The notes under the pieces are model-generated. The model was not told the origin of the DNA. It saw only the letters and a program-made list of their open reading frames with translations, and made no database searches. From the NCBI GenBank assembly GCA_013433145.1, contig CM024188.1, positions 4,481,501-4,545,500 of the forward strand: 64,000 nt of DNA. The letters are read 5' to 3'. This document shows positions 1 through 17,628 of the stretch, piece by piece; within the stretch, counting starts at the first letter, position 1; each line of letters opens with the position of its first letter. Made by a program: the position numbers and the translations under genes. This DNA is from Ascaris suum (lineage: Eukaryota > Nematoda > Chromadorea > Rhabditida > Ascarididae).

Positions 1-416
1 AAAGTTTTAGACAGCTATAAGTGATTCTTTGAATCATCAGATATAGTGGAATATGAACGGGATGGAAAAGATGCAGGATATGAACCGCATAAGTTTAGAC
101 TGTGCTGAGATAAACAAGCTGCAGCTTGACCATATAGGTACAACCCTTTTTACAGATATCTGCATGAGTTAGGAAGTAGCAGAAGCATGCATGATTCAAA
201 AAACCCCTCAATGCTATTCAGCAGCTCATTTTTTCCCGTCGATTTTAGAGCATTTTTGAGGGAAATGATTCTTCCGATCCGCTGTTATATTTGGAATTGT
301 TTCCTTTTTCTTGTAAAGTTTGCAGTGTTCATTCGCTAAACGATACTTCAAGGAAAAGATGTTGCAGGTGATACGATTCACCTTCTGCTAATGAAGTAAA
401 GTATAGAAAATTACAG

Positions 417-3400
417 CTGATTGAAATCGTGATGCCAGGTATGATTCGACGTAACAAAGGTATCATTGTGAACGTGTCATCGATAACCGTAAGTTAATTG
501 TTGAAAAAGCTCCAATATTTTCATGCTTCTAAAAATTATATAATTGTTGCTGTTTCGTTCTTTTCACCAATCAGAATTTGAAAAACTGTGCTCAGCAAAA
601 ATATGCAATTATACTATGTGGTGTTCGTTTCCCTGAGTTTTGCCTGTAAACTAATTACAATTCGATACGCGGCAGTAGAAACGATATATTCGCAAGCGCT
701 TTAATCTAGATTTAATCAATAGTACAACGAATTCTGCATTCACGAATGATGTGTTTGTTCTTTGTAATGGGTGAAAATGTGGCAAACACTACGGATATTT
801 TGGCTATGCCTTTAAAAATAATATCTTTTGCTGAATTTCAAAGTGCTTTTTGCATACCTGATAAAAGCGTTAAGTTTCCTGCAAATGAATTAATCGCCTT
901 GATTAATGATTTGTTCATGCGAATAAATCTTCTTTTATTAAAAAAATAACACTAATAATAAGCAGCACAACATAATTTGCAATGCAACGAACAAGGAAGA
1001 GCGCTATCAAAAAACCGTTTACGTAATTCAGTGCTGGCGGCCATTGCCTTATATGTCGGCCTATCCAGCAAGCAAGGCAGCAATGAGTTTTTTCTCGGAG
1101 GCACTTCACGACGAATTCAAGCACACCAACGTTCACGTACAGGTCCGATCAATTCCACTTTTTATTCATAAGAATTAGTGCTAATGGTGGTAATCAACCT
1201 AATTTTCTTCGATCGATAATCGATCGAAGGCGTTCGTTAAAGGCGGAATTACTTTTGCAAAAGGAAAGCTGTAAGAAAGTGGAAAGAGAATTTCGGTTGG
1301 TAAAGAATGACCGAATTTTTATTTAACAAATGACAGCATGCGACCTTTTTTGTAAGTATAGTTGGACTTCATGCATCTCTTCCAACAACACCAGCAAACA
1401 GGTAATCGCTGAAGTTCCGAGTTAATAAAAGAAAGACAGCAGAGACAATCCTATGGGGAAAAGCGATGCGCAAAGAGGACAGGGATTGGAGAAGGACGAG
1501 TTGGCTGAACAATGAACGAAAAGATACGATTGATCCGACTAAGGAAAATGCAGGAAGGAGAGGTAAGGTACGCGGTTACTCCGAAGTTTACGAAGCATGT
1601 AGAAAAATAGGCGGTAATGATAGCGAAGAGACAGATGTGCGTTACCACATGTGGGATATACGAAGACTTAACTCTTATGAGCTTACGAAGCATCAGCCAG
1701 CTGCTTGATGAGCGATATTAGAACAGCGCACATAGAAGAAGTAACTCAACGAAAACTGCAAAGAAACGTTCCCTGCAAGCTTCGTTTGTTTGTTTCGGCT
1801 GCTTCTTGATTGTTGCGCACTGCAGCAAAACCGAAAAAAAAAAACTTGCCCCATTCTTCGTTATTGGAATATTTGTCGATTCCTGACATCCTGCATGTGT
1901 TAGCATTTTTATTTGATATTCACATAACTTTAATCAATTAGAGTGGGTGGCTGCATTTGAAAAAAAAAAGGATGTTATTCGAACGTCAGGTGTGTTTTTC
2001 GAATGTTTTCACTCAGAATTTCTTGCCAGGAGTAACGGACGAAGTGGGATCAGCAAAGACTATTTCACTGGGCTGCTGAGAGCACATTCGAATCGAAACG
2101 ATATGGAACGGTGGTGGCTGGCAGTAGTATCTTGTCTTTAGCTTTGAACCCTATGGATTGAAAGCTACTGTTCAGCCAGATGATGAGATTATTCGCGAAT
2201 AAGACTTCTGGAAAATAAGGCCTCCAAGCCGCTACTCTTGCACGAATAGTTGTTTAAGAAAAAGCAATATTTCGAACTCCTTCTCCTCAGGTCAAATGGC
2301 TCATCTAAAGTGGAACAAAGCGAAGTCGGCAGTTCAGTCGAATGGTCCGGCAGAATTTTATGAAATGTTGTGCCATAGGCGCAGACTCGTAGCTCTGCTT
2401 TGCTAATGTGCCTAGAATCAAGCATTCAAAGGCAGAAACGCCATGACACTCCTTCCGGTGCAAGCGTGGGGTTCACTTATACCAAAGAAATACGTAGCGG
2501 TCTACCTAACACATTTCGCCTTAGGCGAACTGTTGAGACATACAGTCGGCAGCATCATCCCACCTCTCCTTCTTCCCTTGCTCTTATTTCTAAGGTTTTC
2601 CTTTTAGTCATTTTCCCAAGGAATATTCCTATCTTCCGTTCGGCTGTAGGTCTGCCAAGATGTCACTCGGCTGCAGCCATGATATTATTGCCTGTTATAT
2701 TTTGGTACCTGTGGCCTAATTAATCTTGACTGGTTATCAATTTACTGTTGTCCTTGGAACATATTTATAAGAAATTTGTTCGTCGCGGTCAAACAAAGTT
2801 CGCAGTTGACCTTGTAATAAATACTTTGTAAAGAATTCGATGGGGAACCAAAATTTCGACTAGTTTTCACTGACCAAAAAATTGGTCGATTGGTTCTCTC
2901 TGTCGCCACCGAAAGGCATTCGGTTCTTATCGAATGTCTACGATCGATGACCGTCCTAATTTTCAAAACGCTTTCGGCTCTAACCGAATTTCGGTGAAGT
3001 TTAAACTGCTCGGGTACCACTGTATTCGACCGTGTTGTTACACCATCATTCTCCACCTCAGGTAAGCCACCCAACCGAAGATAGTCGAGTTCGAAGTAGC
3101 GATCTCTTTTGGACAAGCATTCGCCCAGGAACAAGAGTTTGGAGGCCTTGCTGACTAGCACGCTTGGAGGCATTGATGATCCCATAGAGGAGTTCTTCCG
3201 ATCTGTTCATGTCGCTGCCTCAGATTTACGTTTCTCACGTGTGGTCTCGAAAGATAGTTTGGTATGTCGTTGATTAATACTCTGCAGAACCTCGTAAATG
3301 GCACCTCGTTCCCACATCCTCCCCCGTGGCAGCGTGTCATATTATTTTTCCCGTCACTACTGGCCACTGCACCATGTGCTTGGCAATGTTCGAAAGGTCT

Positions 3401-5796
3401 TTGGGATATTTTATCCTTTACTCAGCTTCATCGGATATTGCACCCTGTGCGGTCCATCTGCGAGCTCCATGCTCTAGTGCGCAATTGCCGCTGGCATAGC
3501 TTTTGCTTCTGCAAATTTATCCATCTGGCACAATTATGGAACCCGATGCATTTCAGTCTTCTTAGAAAGCAATTTCATTGCGAGGATAGGAATCCAGAGG
3601 TCACAGACAGTTTGGAACCGTTGTCTACCGAGCACCATTACAATACTCGCATCAAGAACATGCAAACTCTATAAGGTAAAAACATGCGAAAAAACAAACG
3701 AGGATAACGCGCTGATCGAAGAATTGTGACAAATAATTACATACTAAAATGGCCAAAAAAAGTAATCCGATGCATGCTCATATCAGAAAGTGGCAAAAAA
3801 AAAAACGCTAAAGACGGCAATTATGTGGCAGAAAAGCAACCAACTTTTACAGCTTTACAGAATAAACACCACCTCTCGGAACCTGGTGCCACAGGCGAAC
3901 TGCTCGGAGCTGTCGCTTTGTTGAGGCGGCAAAGCGTAATCCTGAAAGCGTCAAAGCAGTACCAAACAATTCCAAACGTGTCATCACGATGTGAAAACAA
4001 ATGTTACGCCTCATTCACGTGGTGTGAACTACTTTTTGGCAGTCAGTAACTTGCCGAAGGCATTTCGCTGCTATCGAACTGCTTTGAAACCGTTTGAATT
4101 TCAAAAACGTCGGTCAGTTACCAAACTAAGGTATCATCTGGATATCGCCTTTAGATCTCTATGAAAAAAGTCAAAACTAAGGTTTGACCGAATTCTCGGT
4201 TTTCTACCAAAAATGGGTCGGCATCTACGGGTCAGCTCCCCTTGGCTCGTCTAGTCGTCAACGCCTCCCTTAGGATCTGCACCTTCTGTCAAGATGCGGT
4301 CGAGGAAACTGCGAGACGACATGCGTATAAGCGGCAAGCAGTTCATCACCCTTTTACACTAAGGTAACAAATAAATAGGGACTCGTTCACAAGAATGGCT
4401 TCGATCTTCGGCACGATTCGGTCGTTGCAGCCGATGAACTCCACGCTGCCGCCGATCAGCTGGCGTATTCCAAGGGCACGGAGGCCCACTCGGCTTTAAG
4501 ACCGGCCTAGAAGTTGGAATACGTAAGCACATCAACCCCTTTTATATCCTTCCGATTCTACCTCGGGCTAACCTCACGATGCATGCTGGGTGGTCGTTTG
4601 ATCTGTCTGGATACTCTGACCTCCTTTGACTTACCTTGTACAGCGCACTATTCCTGCTTTATCTATAGCCGCCTGGTCAGTCTTACAGTCAGTGCTATTT
4701 GTCAGTTGCTAAAATGTTTTTCGATGGCGAAACTGTTGCCCGATATTTCAGTGCCTGATGCCATTGCTGGTCTTAACGAAAATAGCCTCCTACAGTCCTG
4801 ACGATGAGCCGAGCATTTTTGTAATCTCAGCAAAGGATTATGCGAAGGAAGCAGTGAGACTTCTAGGAAACTGGAGTCTTGCAACTGGATGCGTAAAGCA
4901 TGACCTCGAGGTGAGTGGTGTCTAACGATGAACAACCGCTTTTCTCTTAAAAATTTATTACTCATTATAACAAATACTGTAAATTAAAAAAAACAGCTGC
5001 CGTTAGTGGCATAAATGGATGGATTCTGTCATTTGGCATTGATTTTAAATGCGAATTCACTTCACATCGAGTTCTATTCTACTGCTTATCCGCGATGCTC
5101 ATTGCTTCTTCTCAGTTCCGTTTTACAATATTACATCAAAATTTAATGCAGTTTTGATCTTTATTGCAATTGTCTTTTATGTATTCGATCGAGTGAACAT
5201 TATAGTAATTGATTATGTCGGTGAAAAGAAAAAAAAAGCCAAAATTTCTGCCATACATTATGTCCGATCAGCTTTACATACATTTGTCGTCAAATGTTTT
5301 ACGTTTCATAAATAAGCGCTATAGTTGTTTCTTTTATTCAAAAAAAGTCTTTCTTTTCAAACGTTCAGGAATCACTACATTTCAGATATTCGCTGTATAA
5401 TCTCATAGTGTCCATAATGGAACATCATTTGACTGCCAGAAATTGCTCATCGACATTGCGGTCGGCGTTATATTCATGCTGTTGATTTCATAAGCTTCGA
5501 ATGAGCAATTTAAAGATGCCGAAACGAGATCTAATTTGAAAGATTCTAGAGAGATATGCATTAATTTTAAAGCATTTTAATGATATTTTGAAAATGCAAT
5601 CTATACCTTTTGCTCACCCATATGAAACTCCATTAAAACACTGCAAGCATCTTTGATGAAGTTGTTTCAGGTGGCATTTTCCACACTCATCGGATTTTGG
5701 GTTTTCAAGAAATTGTTTGTGCCGTTGGGTTTGCTTGGAGTCCATAGGAAACGAGTCGCTGATTATGCGAAAAGAATGAAACTGGATGGAGATTAA
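417..5796 (+). CDS. Short-chain dehydrogenase/reductase, HSD17B12 / LET-767 / STDH type (3' part; 5' end off the window)
   Basis: Partial multi-exon gene for an NADP(H)-dependent SDR of the ER-bound 17-beta-HSD12 / 3-ketoacyl-CoA reductase group (fatty-acid elongation and steroid metabolism; family knowledge). Exons seen: 417-488 (24 codons, GMIRRNKGIIVNVSS, the strand with the catalytic Ser region), 1032-1142 (37 codons, with YPASK, the SDR YxxxK active site, then FFSEALHDEF), 4796-4910 (SAKDYAKEAVRLLG...TTG-like turn ATGCVKHDLE) and 5671-5796 (terminal, hydrophobic FSTLIGFWVFKKLFVPLG then basic RKRVADYAKRMK and stop). Splice sites are GT/AG. Phases are 0/0, then 2 into exon 4796, then 0. 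The short exon expected between 1142 and 4796 (the VxPxxVxTxM segment, ending in phase 2) was not found. The first ~190 residues (Rossmann TGxxxGIG motif) must lie left of base 1. The family call is strong; the exact orthologue is open. Confidence 0.85.
1143..4795 (+). other. Large intron(s) of the SDR gene
   Basis: About 3.65 kb between two recognised SDR exons. It should contain one short unlocated exon. It also holds a 147-codon minus-strand open frame (2742-3185) and a GC-rich segment with a minus-strand coding look (4346-4495), neither of which I can name. The rest is AT-rich with no recognised feature. Confidence 0.5.
4346..4495 (-). pseudogene. Orphan GC-rich coding-like segment
   Basis: On the minus strand this stretch reads as about 49 uninterrupted codons with G/C-ending codon preference, for example LGIRQLIGGSVEFIGCNDRI then VPKIEAILVNE, ending in tandem stops at 4346. 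The composition differs sharply from the AT-rich intron around it. It could be an exon of a nested gene, a fragment of a captured gene, or a transposon piece. I do not recognise the family. The start is arbitrary (no clear ATG or acceptor). Confidence 0.3.
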
Positions 5797-6777
5797 GAAC
5801 AGCTGAATTATCTATGTTCGCATCGAGTTACGTTTCGTTCGCATAAGAAGAGACAACCTAGCAACCGTTGGATGCGATTGCACCTTCCCATTCTTGTGCT
5901 GTTTGCTTTCATGATAAAATATTTTAAGCCAAAATGATCCTCACACAGCACTGATGATTTACATCACTAACACCACAGACGCGCATGACCGATGATGGGA
6001 GTGTTTCATACGAACTAAAATCAAAGTATTTTAACCAATTCAATCCAACTTTATCAACTTAGCGTTTTCCTGTGAGTGGGGCAGTGGTAAAATACAGTCG
6101 TAATTAAACGCGACACTTGATAACATTCGAGAATGAAAAGTTGCGGTTAAAAATGAGATGCTAAATTTTATTGCTTGCGAGCATTGTATAACCTCTTTTG
6201 GGGGCTGTTTCAGTGATGAGGAATTTTGAAAGTGCATTAAGTACATGGTACATCGAGCCCCCTCATATGTCCCTCCCTTTTTCAAAATTTAATGCGTTTC
6301 CCCTCCTCTCCGCCATCTTATCAATCAATAAAGGAAAAATGGAAAAAAGCTCATCGCAATGTTTGTTTGCATCTCTGAGACACAAAACTGCAGATAATGT
6401 GGCTAACGATGCTGCAAACGTAGCTATCTTGCTAGGGCTACATAACTCTATTTGAGCATGTCGCTACGCTAAGTCTAACTGCAGTAATTTTCGCAATCCT
6501 TCTCGAAGTTTGCAGATTCACCTTTCCACGTCTATCATTCCATCGCTTCAAAATCTAATCGCTTCATGAATATAACTCATCCATGCGAAACCTCAACAGT
6601 ATTAGTGAACCTGCAAGGTTAAGATGAGTAAACAACGAAAAATGTAACCACCATAAAGCTGCAGGTTGGTTGATATGGTTGAAGTTTTCCATGCATGACC
6701 ATCTTCCTGAATTCAACAAGATGTGGAGCAAACGATTTATCTGCGCGATGAGATGAATCCGTCGGTTTCAATTAAGG

Positions 6778-6963
6778 CTACGAAATCTGTACCAGTAACG
6801 TTTGAGGTAGCGACTTCATCATGAATGCCCATATTTCGCTAACTCGTGCAATCACGTTTGCATCACTTTTACCCTCAATATCTGCAGCAGTTTGCAAAAT
6901 AATTCCTTGCCTTAAACCCACCAAAATAAGCATGTTTATAGCAACTGTTTCAATGTTTTCCAT
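6778..6963 (-). CDS. Possible small exon or ORF, unknown
   Basis: A 61-codon frame starting METVAINMLILVGLRQG-like sequence, followed by a mixed-charge stretch (ADIEGKSDANVIARVSEIW). The amino-acid mix is more protein-like than the neighbouring low-complexity frames, and it starts with ATG. No partner exons, polyadenylation signal or family were found, so it may be chance. Confidence 0.2.
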   Translation of the reverse strand: MENIETVAINMLILVGLRQGIILQTAADIEGKSDANVIARVSEIWAFMMKSLPQTLLVQIS

Positions 6964-8345
6964 TAATATAACCCTTCTATAGTTTTTCGAAATGATTTCT
7001 ACTTAAAAAGATGGCGTTCAGCACAAACAAAAACTCATTTTATCAGTACAGTTGATTTTAAATGGTAAGTCAGCAAACGTAAGAATTATTTTGAGCAGCT
7101 TTTGAAAAAAACATATGTTATTTAAACCCAGGTGAATGTCTTTATTGAAATTCGTACATGAAATGATGATTGATCTTCTTTGAAATGATCAGGATTTCGT
7201 ATTAACATACCAAATGGATCATCTCAGAAGTTCTTCTAAATCGATATACGATACCCTTCAATAGTGCTTAAATTTGTGCTAAATTTGGCCACTGATGCTC
7301 AAATGGACTTTGATAAATTAATGAGAGAGATGAAAGCTTTGTGCGGAAACAATACTGCGATCGATGAGGCTTAGCCGAAATTCGTTTATTGCTAGCTGGA
7401 GATAACTTGGGCAGCAATATTGGAAATGGCTACCTCATCTATTGTAATGCGTCATTCGCTAGCATTTCTAATCGAGAAACATCACTGATATCAACGAAAG
7501 CATTGAAAGTTCAACTGCACATTACTCAATAATTGCGAAAATTAAAACCTTCCCCTATCTAAACTAAAAGAGGTCTAGAATTCAGCGGGAAATTCAACGG
7601 GGAGATCTCCTGCATTTCCTGAAATCGGTCATATGAAGAGGCTTTCAAAGGTTAGCAGATCCTCAACACTATGTTCAACGATTCAGCAAAGATCTGAGCT
7701 TTAGACTATGCATACGACAGATATATGCATTGAAAACTGCTTGGTGAGGACCACATTAAAGAATTATATAATCATCATTAGCTGTAATATGCGCATATAA
7801 TGACGAAAGTTAAAGGAGCATACTTATGCTGTTTTTGGCGTGTATGAAAAAGATTATCCAACTTAAGAAACGCTGGTTTAGAGGGCAGCAAGTCCTGTAC
7901 ATTGTACTCTTCCAGAACGCCAGATCGATCAAGCAAATATAGAGATGCCTTCTCAAAGAATTCTTGTAAAGCCAAATTGCCTAATAACGTCATCGAACAT
8001 ACGAATAAAATGGGACACAAACCAGTAAACCTCGTTAACCAAGCCGGATCTCATCTTTGTGCCTTTCTTGGGAAGCAGAGGAAATTGAGGTTTTCGGAAA
8101 GTTTTCCCATGAAACATTCCCGTTCAGAAAAGCAAGAAGTTAATTACGTGGGTTGGCTCCAGTTGCTCTTTCTCGCTACAGAATCAGTGGTAGTCAAAAA
8201 CACCAGCTACTAGGTTTTGCAATCTTGGTGGGTACGTCGACCACCGTCATGAGTTGAGAGCAGATAATAAAGCAGTCACTATTCGCCATATGCACATTCG
8301 AAAGCCTACAGTCTTAAAGTTTGCTTCAGCACAGACTCTTTCACC

Positions 8346-8640
8346 TCATATCGTTTTCTTGAGCAGAAGCATTAAATGTGCATGAGCTTCCAATTGTGAA
8401 GTTTTGCGACTATCAAATTTCCTCGGAATATCACTCAGCGGCAGGATTAATAAGCTCACCCCCCGCATCCACCACCGAGGTTTGATAGATTTCCCAATGA
8501 GACACTCAGCGGACCACAGAACCTTTCGTAGTGAAAGAATCCACAGTTCACGCTGGTCAAGATCGCCATTAGAAACAGCACCATCCAGTGAAATCCGCTT
8601 TCCACTCGTGACTTCACGCATTCTGAATCGCGCCATATTC
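8346..8640 (-). mobile_element. Possible BEL/Pao-type polyprotein debris
   Basis: The minus strand carries a frame with LSDIPRKFDS followed by SQLEAHAHLML, loosely like the IPR...ELHxFxDAS region after the reverse transcriptase of Pao elements. A stop and frame changes separate it from flanking matches. No RT core, protease or LTR was found. It could equally be chance. Confidence 0.22.
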
Positions 8641-11600
8641 TCGAGATATTCTTTATGTTTAAAGAGCAGCTTTGTTTGTCCATTACATATGAAGCATCAC
8701 TTTGATCACTTGTATGAGAGAAGATCAGGCCGTAGCACTGAATATGCGATTCAAAAGAATGTTGATCGATACAAGCTATTCACGCAATCTCTGGCAATAG
8801 ATCTTTGACCAGAAAAAATGGCTGCGTGAGCGCGTTCTGTATCGAAATAAAATGTTCGCTGTAAATACAGCCACTCCACGGACCAAATCTACAGGTATCA
8901 TCTACTAACCATAGAGTATACGCAACACAGGCCGATAGGTTTCTTTTTTTGACTTATTTCAGTGCGCGTCAGATAGTCCATTAAAAAGCAGATATTGTTG
9001 CCATCGACGAAATTTGACCGTCAGCCTTAACATCAGATTCTTTTCTCCCAATAGACCCACTTTTTAATTTTTCATTACGATTGTGAAGCTGATATTGAGG
9101 AAACGAAGTGGTCGTGCTGTTAAGTGGGTAAAAAATTGAGGTCGAGGCATCACGACACAGAAGTGCTTTCCTTTGACATCAATGTCGCCGAACCTTTCGT
9201 CCGATATCTATTTACTGAGCAGCTTGTACTTATATGGTTGGTTATGAAGAATTTCTCGACCTGATTTCTGATTAGTGTCTAATGAATTATGCATCGATGG
9301 CGGTTGCTGATCTGAAACTTCGTTTCCAGGTGAATGAGAGTTTAATTTCATCAACTTCTTTGCTGGAAAATTTTCTCCGAAGCAGTAATTTTGTTCGTAT
9401 TTGTAAGAATATAATTGTTGAGTTAGTTCCAAAAAATGATATATTTCTTGTTCGCACTATTCATGCGATAAATATTTTCCAACTAGTGCTCGCGCAATCA
9501 TCCACCTCGAAATTGTAATTTCATTTTTAATGCCTGGATGGGGGAGTAGAAGAGATCAACATCACGTTGACTCATTGTAATTGAAATGAAACCCCTATAA
9601 GCTTATACATTGTCAAGGGAATGTACAAGCGATTTCAGGACCATGTGCATAATTTTACTGAGGTGTGTGCATCAAGGAAAAATTCCATGATGGTCCCACT
9701 ACAATCATATTTCATTGCCTGACTGCAAAAACAAAACGTTTATTGCGGCTTTGCTGGCCCATACGAAACGAATTGGCGGTACGAAGTCGATGCTATGACC
9801 GCTAAAGAATTCATGTCCGCAGTTTGCTAGAAACCGTTAGAGGCATCTGATGTTTCGGATAAGTGTTGACGCAGTTTCGGAACGAAGTATTCTGAGAGTC
9901 ATGAGAAGTTTGCAGATAAAGATCTGGTTGTACGTTATTAGAAAGGTCCTCCAACTGCTACTAGTATTCATGAAAAGTTTTCGCCCTGCTTCCGAAATGC
10001 TTTTCATCTTCTGTCCGTTACATGAGGCGACTTTTCTCCTGTGGTGCGTCCTTCGAGCGTATAGGTACGTTAAGGTGGTCGCAGTCGACACTGCGGAAAG
10101 CATTTGATGAAATACACAGGCCCTGTCGTTGCAGAACCTCAAGAGGTCGGGTCCTGTGTGAAGGAATGGAGGAAAGAAGGAAAGGGGGGGGAGACGAAGG
10201 AGCTGTGAAATCGAGAAAAGGTGATGTGAAGATGTTGACCGAGAAGCCCGCTACAATATCGAAAAACAGCTCAGCCTTACCAAATTGAAGCTTCAGGGCT
10301 CTCAAAAGGGCAGTGTAAAAGCTTGCATCAGGATGACATCCCAAGGCAACTGTGCTTTGGTTTTGCTCTATAGGCAGCCAAAGAGATAAGCTAGCTTTTC
10401 TCTATACGATAACCTATAATGATTGCCCATTGTCGCGAAAACAAATCCTAAATTTTGATCGTCCGCGGAGGTTACATTCGAACTCGGTAGTAACTTTTGC
10501 GACGCGGTAGCTATAGGCGTTTATGCTGACATCGGAAGAAGCCTGCTGATTTGGCGCTGTAGGATGCTATCAAGGCTCTCCGCGAATAACTGATGATTGT
10601 TCCGAGGTTTTGTGTTGTCGCCAATAGGCCATTACGGTCGTTGCTGGCTGTTTAAAATACGGCGTGCTGAGCTTCGAGTTGATCTTCCGAATTTTTAGGT
10701 CCCAAGGATCGAATGGCTGTAATCTAACGTTGTATAACGATTGCGTATGATAAAGTACCGCCTCGAGTTGGCGTCGCATAATGCTGATTTCTCATTGGTG
10801 ATGCAGCTTTTAGAAGGCCTGAATTGTTGGGGACTGACTGGTGTCAACGGTAAACTTCAGCAGACGGTTGACATGTGTAAGGAACTGAGTGCGTTCAGCA
10901 ACAGCAGATATTGCTAAACGGTCAGTTGTGTTTACTTCAGCTGAGATGGAGCGGCGGTCGTAACCGTTCAATGATGCTCTCGTAGCGGTCGGTCTCGAGT
11001 GGTTCGATGCCTCCCTATAAATGTGGAGGAGGCGTCGATGGTATGTTGTTAGTTATCCGTTTAAAACTCGCAGTTTCCAGTATTTAAACTCGAAAAGGGT
11101 GAAGAGTTTATTCGATAATACAAGGAGACTAGAGGAAGAAACAGTTAAGTCGAGAGTTCGAGGAGTAAATCACAGGCTGCAGCAGACCACAGACGACAAG
11201 GTTTGAGCAGTTGGAGAACATCATGAAAAAGGTCGGTAGAAAAGGTACGTCGTATTCTGCAATAGGACGTGTTGTAACTCTGGCAGCGGTGACGTGCAGA
11301 TGGATGCCTAGTCGAACATGAACGGACAAGAGCCCTAGCCGAAGTCTTTGTTTGGGAGCACAACATCTGCCAGGAACTAGTAGAACGGCGAGAGACGAGA
11401 GATACCAAAAACTATTGCCACCCTACAACTGTTGACTGGAGAAGACTGACTCCGAATCCCTGAAGCTCGACTTATATAGGCCTCAGGTATGCCAAAAGCA
11501 TCTAAGTCGATCAATGGCACTGCGCGAAGAACAATGAACGAAAATCGCCTGTACGAGCAAAATGATCACTGCAATGTTAGATCACAAATAGCTTTAAATC

Positions 11601-12035
11601 ACAAGTAGATATCTTGGGTTGGCTCTTCAGCACCATATCCAGCAGGGTGTTAGCGACCGAAATGAGTCATAGTCAGCTAATGCCGATCCTTGTTCGAATT
11701 CCTCTTTTATGCAACTCTTTATCAGACTTTCGCGTTGTCTGATCGTAAGGCAAATTTGCGGAACCGGAAGCTTTTCCGCAATTTTCGATGTTTTCATTGT
11801 TATCGCACCAATAGCTATTTGATGCATCATCACTGCGTGATGTTTTGATTTTCATCTTTTCATGGAAGTCGGTCTCGCAATGGCTTATTCATCGCTTTTG
11901 TACAGCTTTTGATATTCGATGCTATGCGTTTTGCAGCTAGCTTGAAATATTTTCATTTTATTTGTTTTGCTGCTTTATTTTATTCGTTTCTTTAGTTTCT
12001 ATAACTTATTTGTTTACCGTTTGATTATATATATT

Positions 12036-16121
<4,086 letters not shown>

Positions 16122-16193
<72 letters not shown>
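16122..16193. repeat. (TA)n microsatellite, 36 units
   Basis: Pure alternating TA over 72 bp, flanked by partly related ATATGA/TATGTATA sequence. Confidence 0.98.
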
Positions 16194-16196
<3 letters not shown>

Positions 16197-17322
16197 TATG
16201 TATGTATATGATATATGTGGTCAGTTCTTACAGTTACGTTAGTTTTGTTGACACAGAGGAACAGCAGCTGAATACCGCTAAGAGTGTCTGTTTTCTTATG
16301 AAATGCAAACTGTGTTTTCTTTGCAACCCCAGAAAGGGTTGTGAATTAAGTCCGGCCTTATTTCCGACAGTACCGAGAAGGATACGATTTCACTCATGCC
16401 GCTATGAAGGCACATTGCCAAGAGCTGTGTCTTACATAATATAAGAATATCACGAGAACGAAGTGCTGCTCTCAAGGATATGTTTCCACATCTGCAGTAT
16501 TATTTTTGCAACTGCTACAACAGCTAAAATGCCTAGGTACATAACCGTGATTCACTGAAGTAGTTGCGACAACGTCGTTACGCCCTTTTTTCCTCTCCGT
16601 CCAAAAAGCCCATTCTCCTCTTATAAAATTTTACACGTGGGCCGCAGTTACACCACCGGTTGCACTTAATTAGCTATGATGCGAATTCACAAATATAAAC
16701 ATGAATTGATTGGAATGGAACTGAATAGAATTGATCCGCGTTATCGGCATTTGCATTTTTGCGCTCACGGCAATCTCAATGAAAGCACTGGGAATGTTAA
16801 AAATTATGAGTAAACAATGCAATGGTTCAGCATTTGCGCTGCTCGCCGCTTGAATTTTTCCCCCTCCTGCACATTTTTACTTCTTTCATTGATGTTTAGC
16901 TGATCTCTTGCTCCGGGATGAGCTATACGTTCGAGTTGGTTTTTATGAAAGTATCGAAATAAAAAACGTCACTTGTCCTTTTTTAGAGGAACTTTTGTTA
17001 CTTCTGCAAACCTAGTGAATTTTTTTCAGTTTTTCAAGTAGTTCGTGGGAAATGTTGGTGAATGGATTAATTCAAAGGTTGGATCTGTTTAAGCAGCAGA
17101 CGGGTTCACTTCTAAGTAGGTGTTGCAGATCCGTCCAATTCCGTACTACCGCATTATCTCGAAAATGATATTCTCTTCAGTACATTTTTCCTTCTGCTTT
17201 AGGAAGCAAGCCGCATTACAGCTGTTTCCTCATCTAATCCACCTATCGTCATAAAACTCACCAAAGTTTTGAGAAGTTAAATGATAACATGGAAATACTT
17301 CTTCTGTTAAAGCGCTTAAGAA

Positions 17323-17628
17323 ATGGAGTTCATTCGGAATATCATGCCGCTGTTGTTTGAGCAATTGGTCTGTTTATCAAGGCGCAGTTTAGGTTGCACT
17401 CATCTGCAAATTTCGGGGTTTTTTGTTGCGTTTTTGCTTGTATTTGCTCTGTGTTCTCGCGCAGTGTGTAATCGATGCTCTAACACAACACATGTGAACC
17501 GGGGATCGACTAATGAACAGACTTCGTTGTTGAGACGACCGCATTCAGGACGAACTCTATATATCTTAGGATTTTCCCTGTGGGCAATCAGCGTAGCAAT
17601 TTCTACCATCATGCTATGTGAGCCTTAG
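17323..17628 (+). CDS. Possible membrane protein or terminal exon, unknown
   Basis: A 101-codon frame from ATG to TAG. It has two clear hydrophobic segments, ISGFFVAFLLVFALC near residues 31-45 and LYILGFSLWAISVAISTIM near residues 79-97, separated by a polar linker with cysteines and arginines (CNRCSNTTHVNRGSTNEQTS). The pattern fits a small two-span membrane protein or the last exon of a larger one. No family is recognised and no upstream exon was assigned. Confidence 0.35.
   Translation: MEFIRNIMPLLFEQLVCLSRRSLGCTHLQISGFFVAFLLVFALCSRAVCNRCSNTTHVNRGSTNEQTSLLRRPHSGRTLYILGFSLWAISVAISTIMLCEP

Noticed and set aside
1320..1421. Candidate for the missing SDR exon (LPTTPANR before a GTAATC donor)
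   Set aside because: It ends in phase 1, while the next exon needs phase 2, and it lacks the VxTxM signature.
2742..3185. 147-codon minus-strand ORF in the SDR intron
   Set aside because: No recognisable domain, no splice or start context, and mixed composition; possibly an old repeat but not supportable as a gene.
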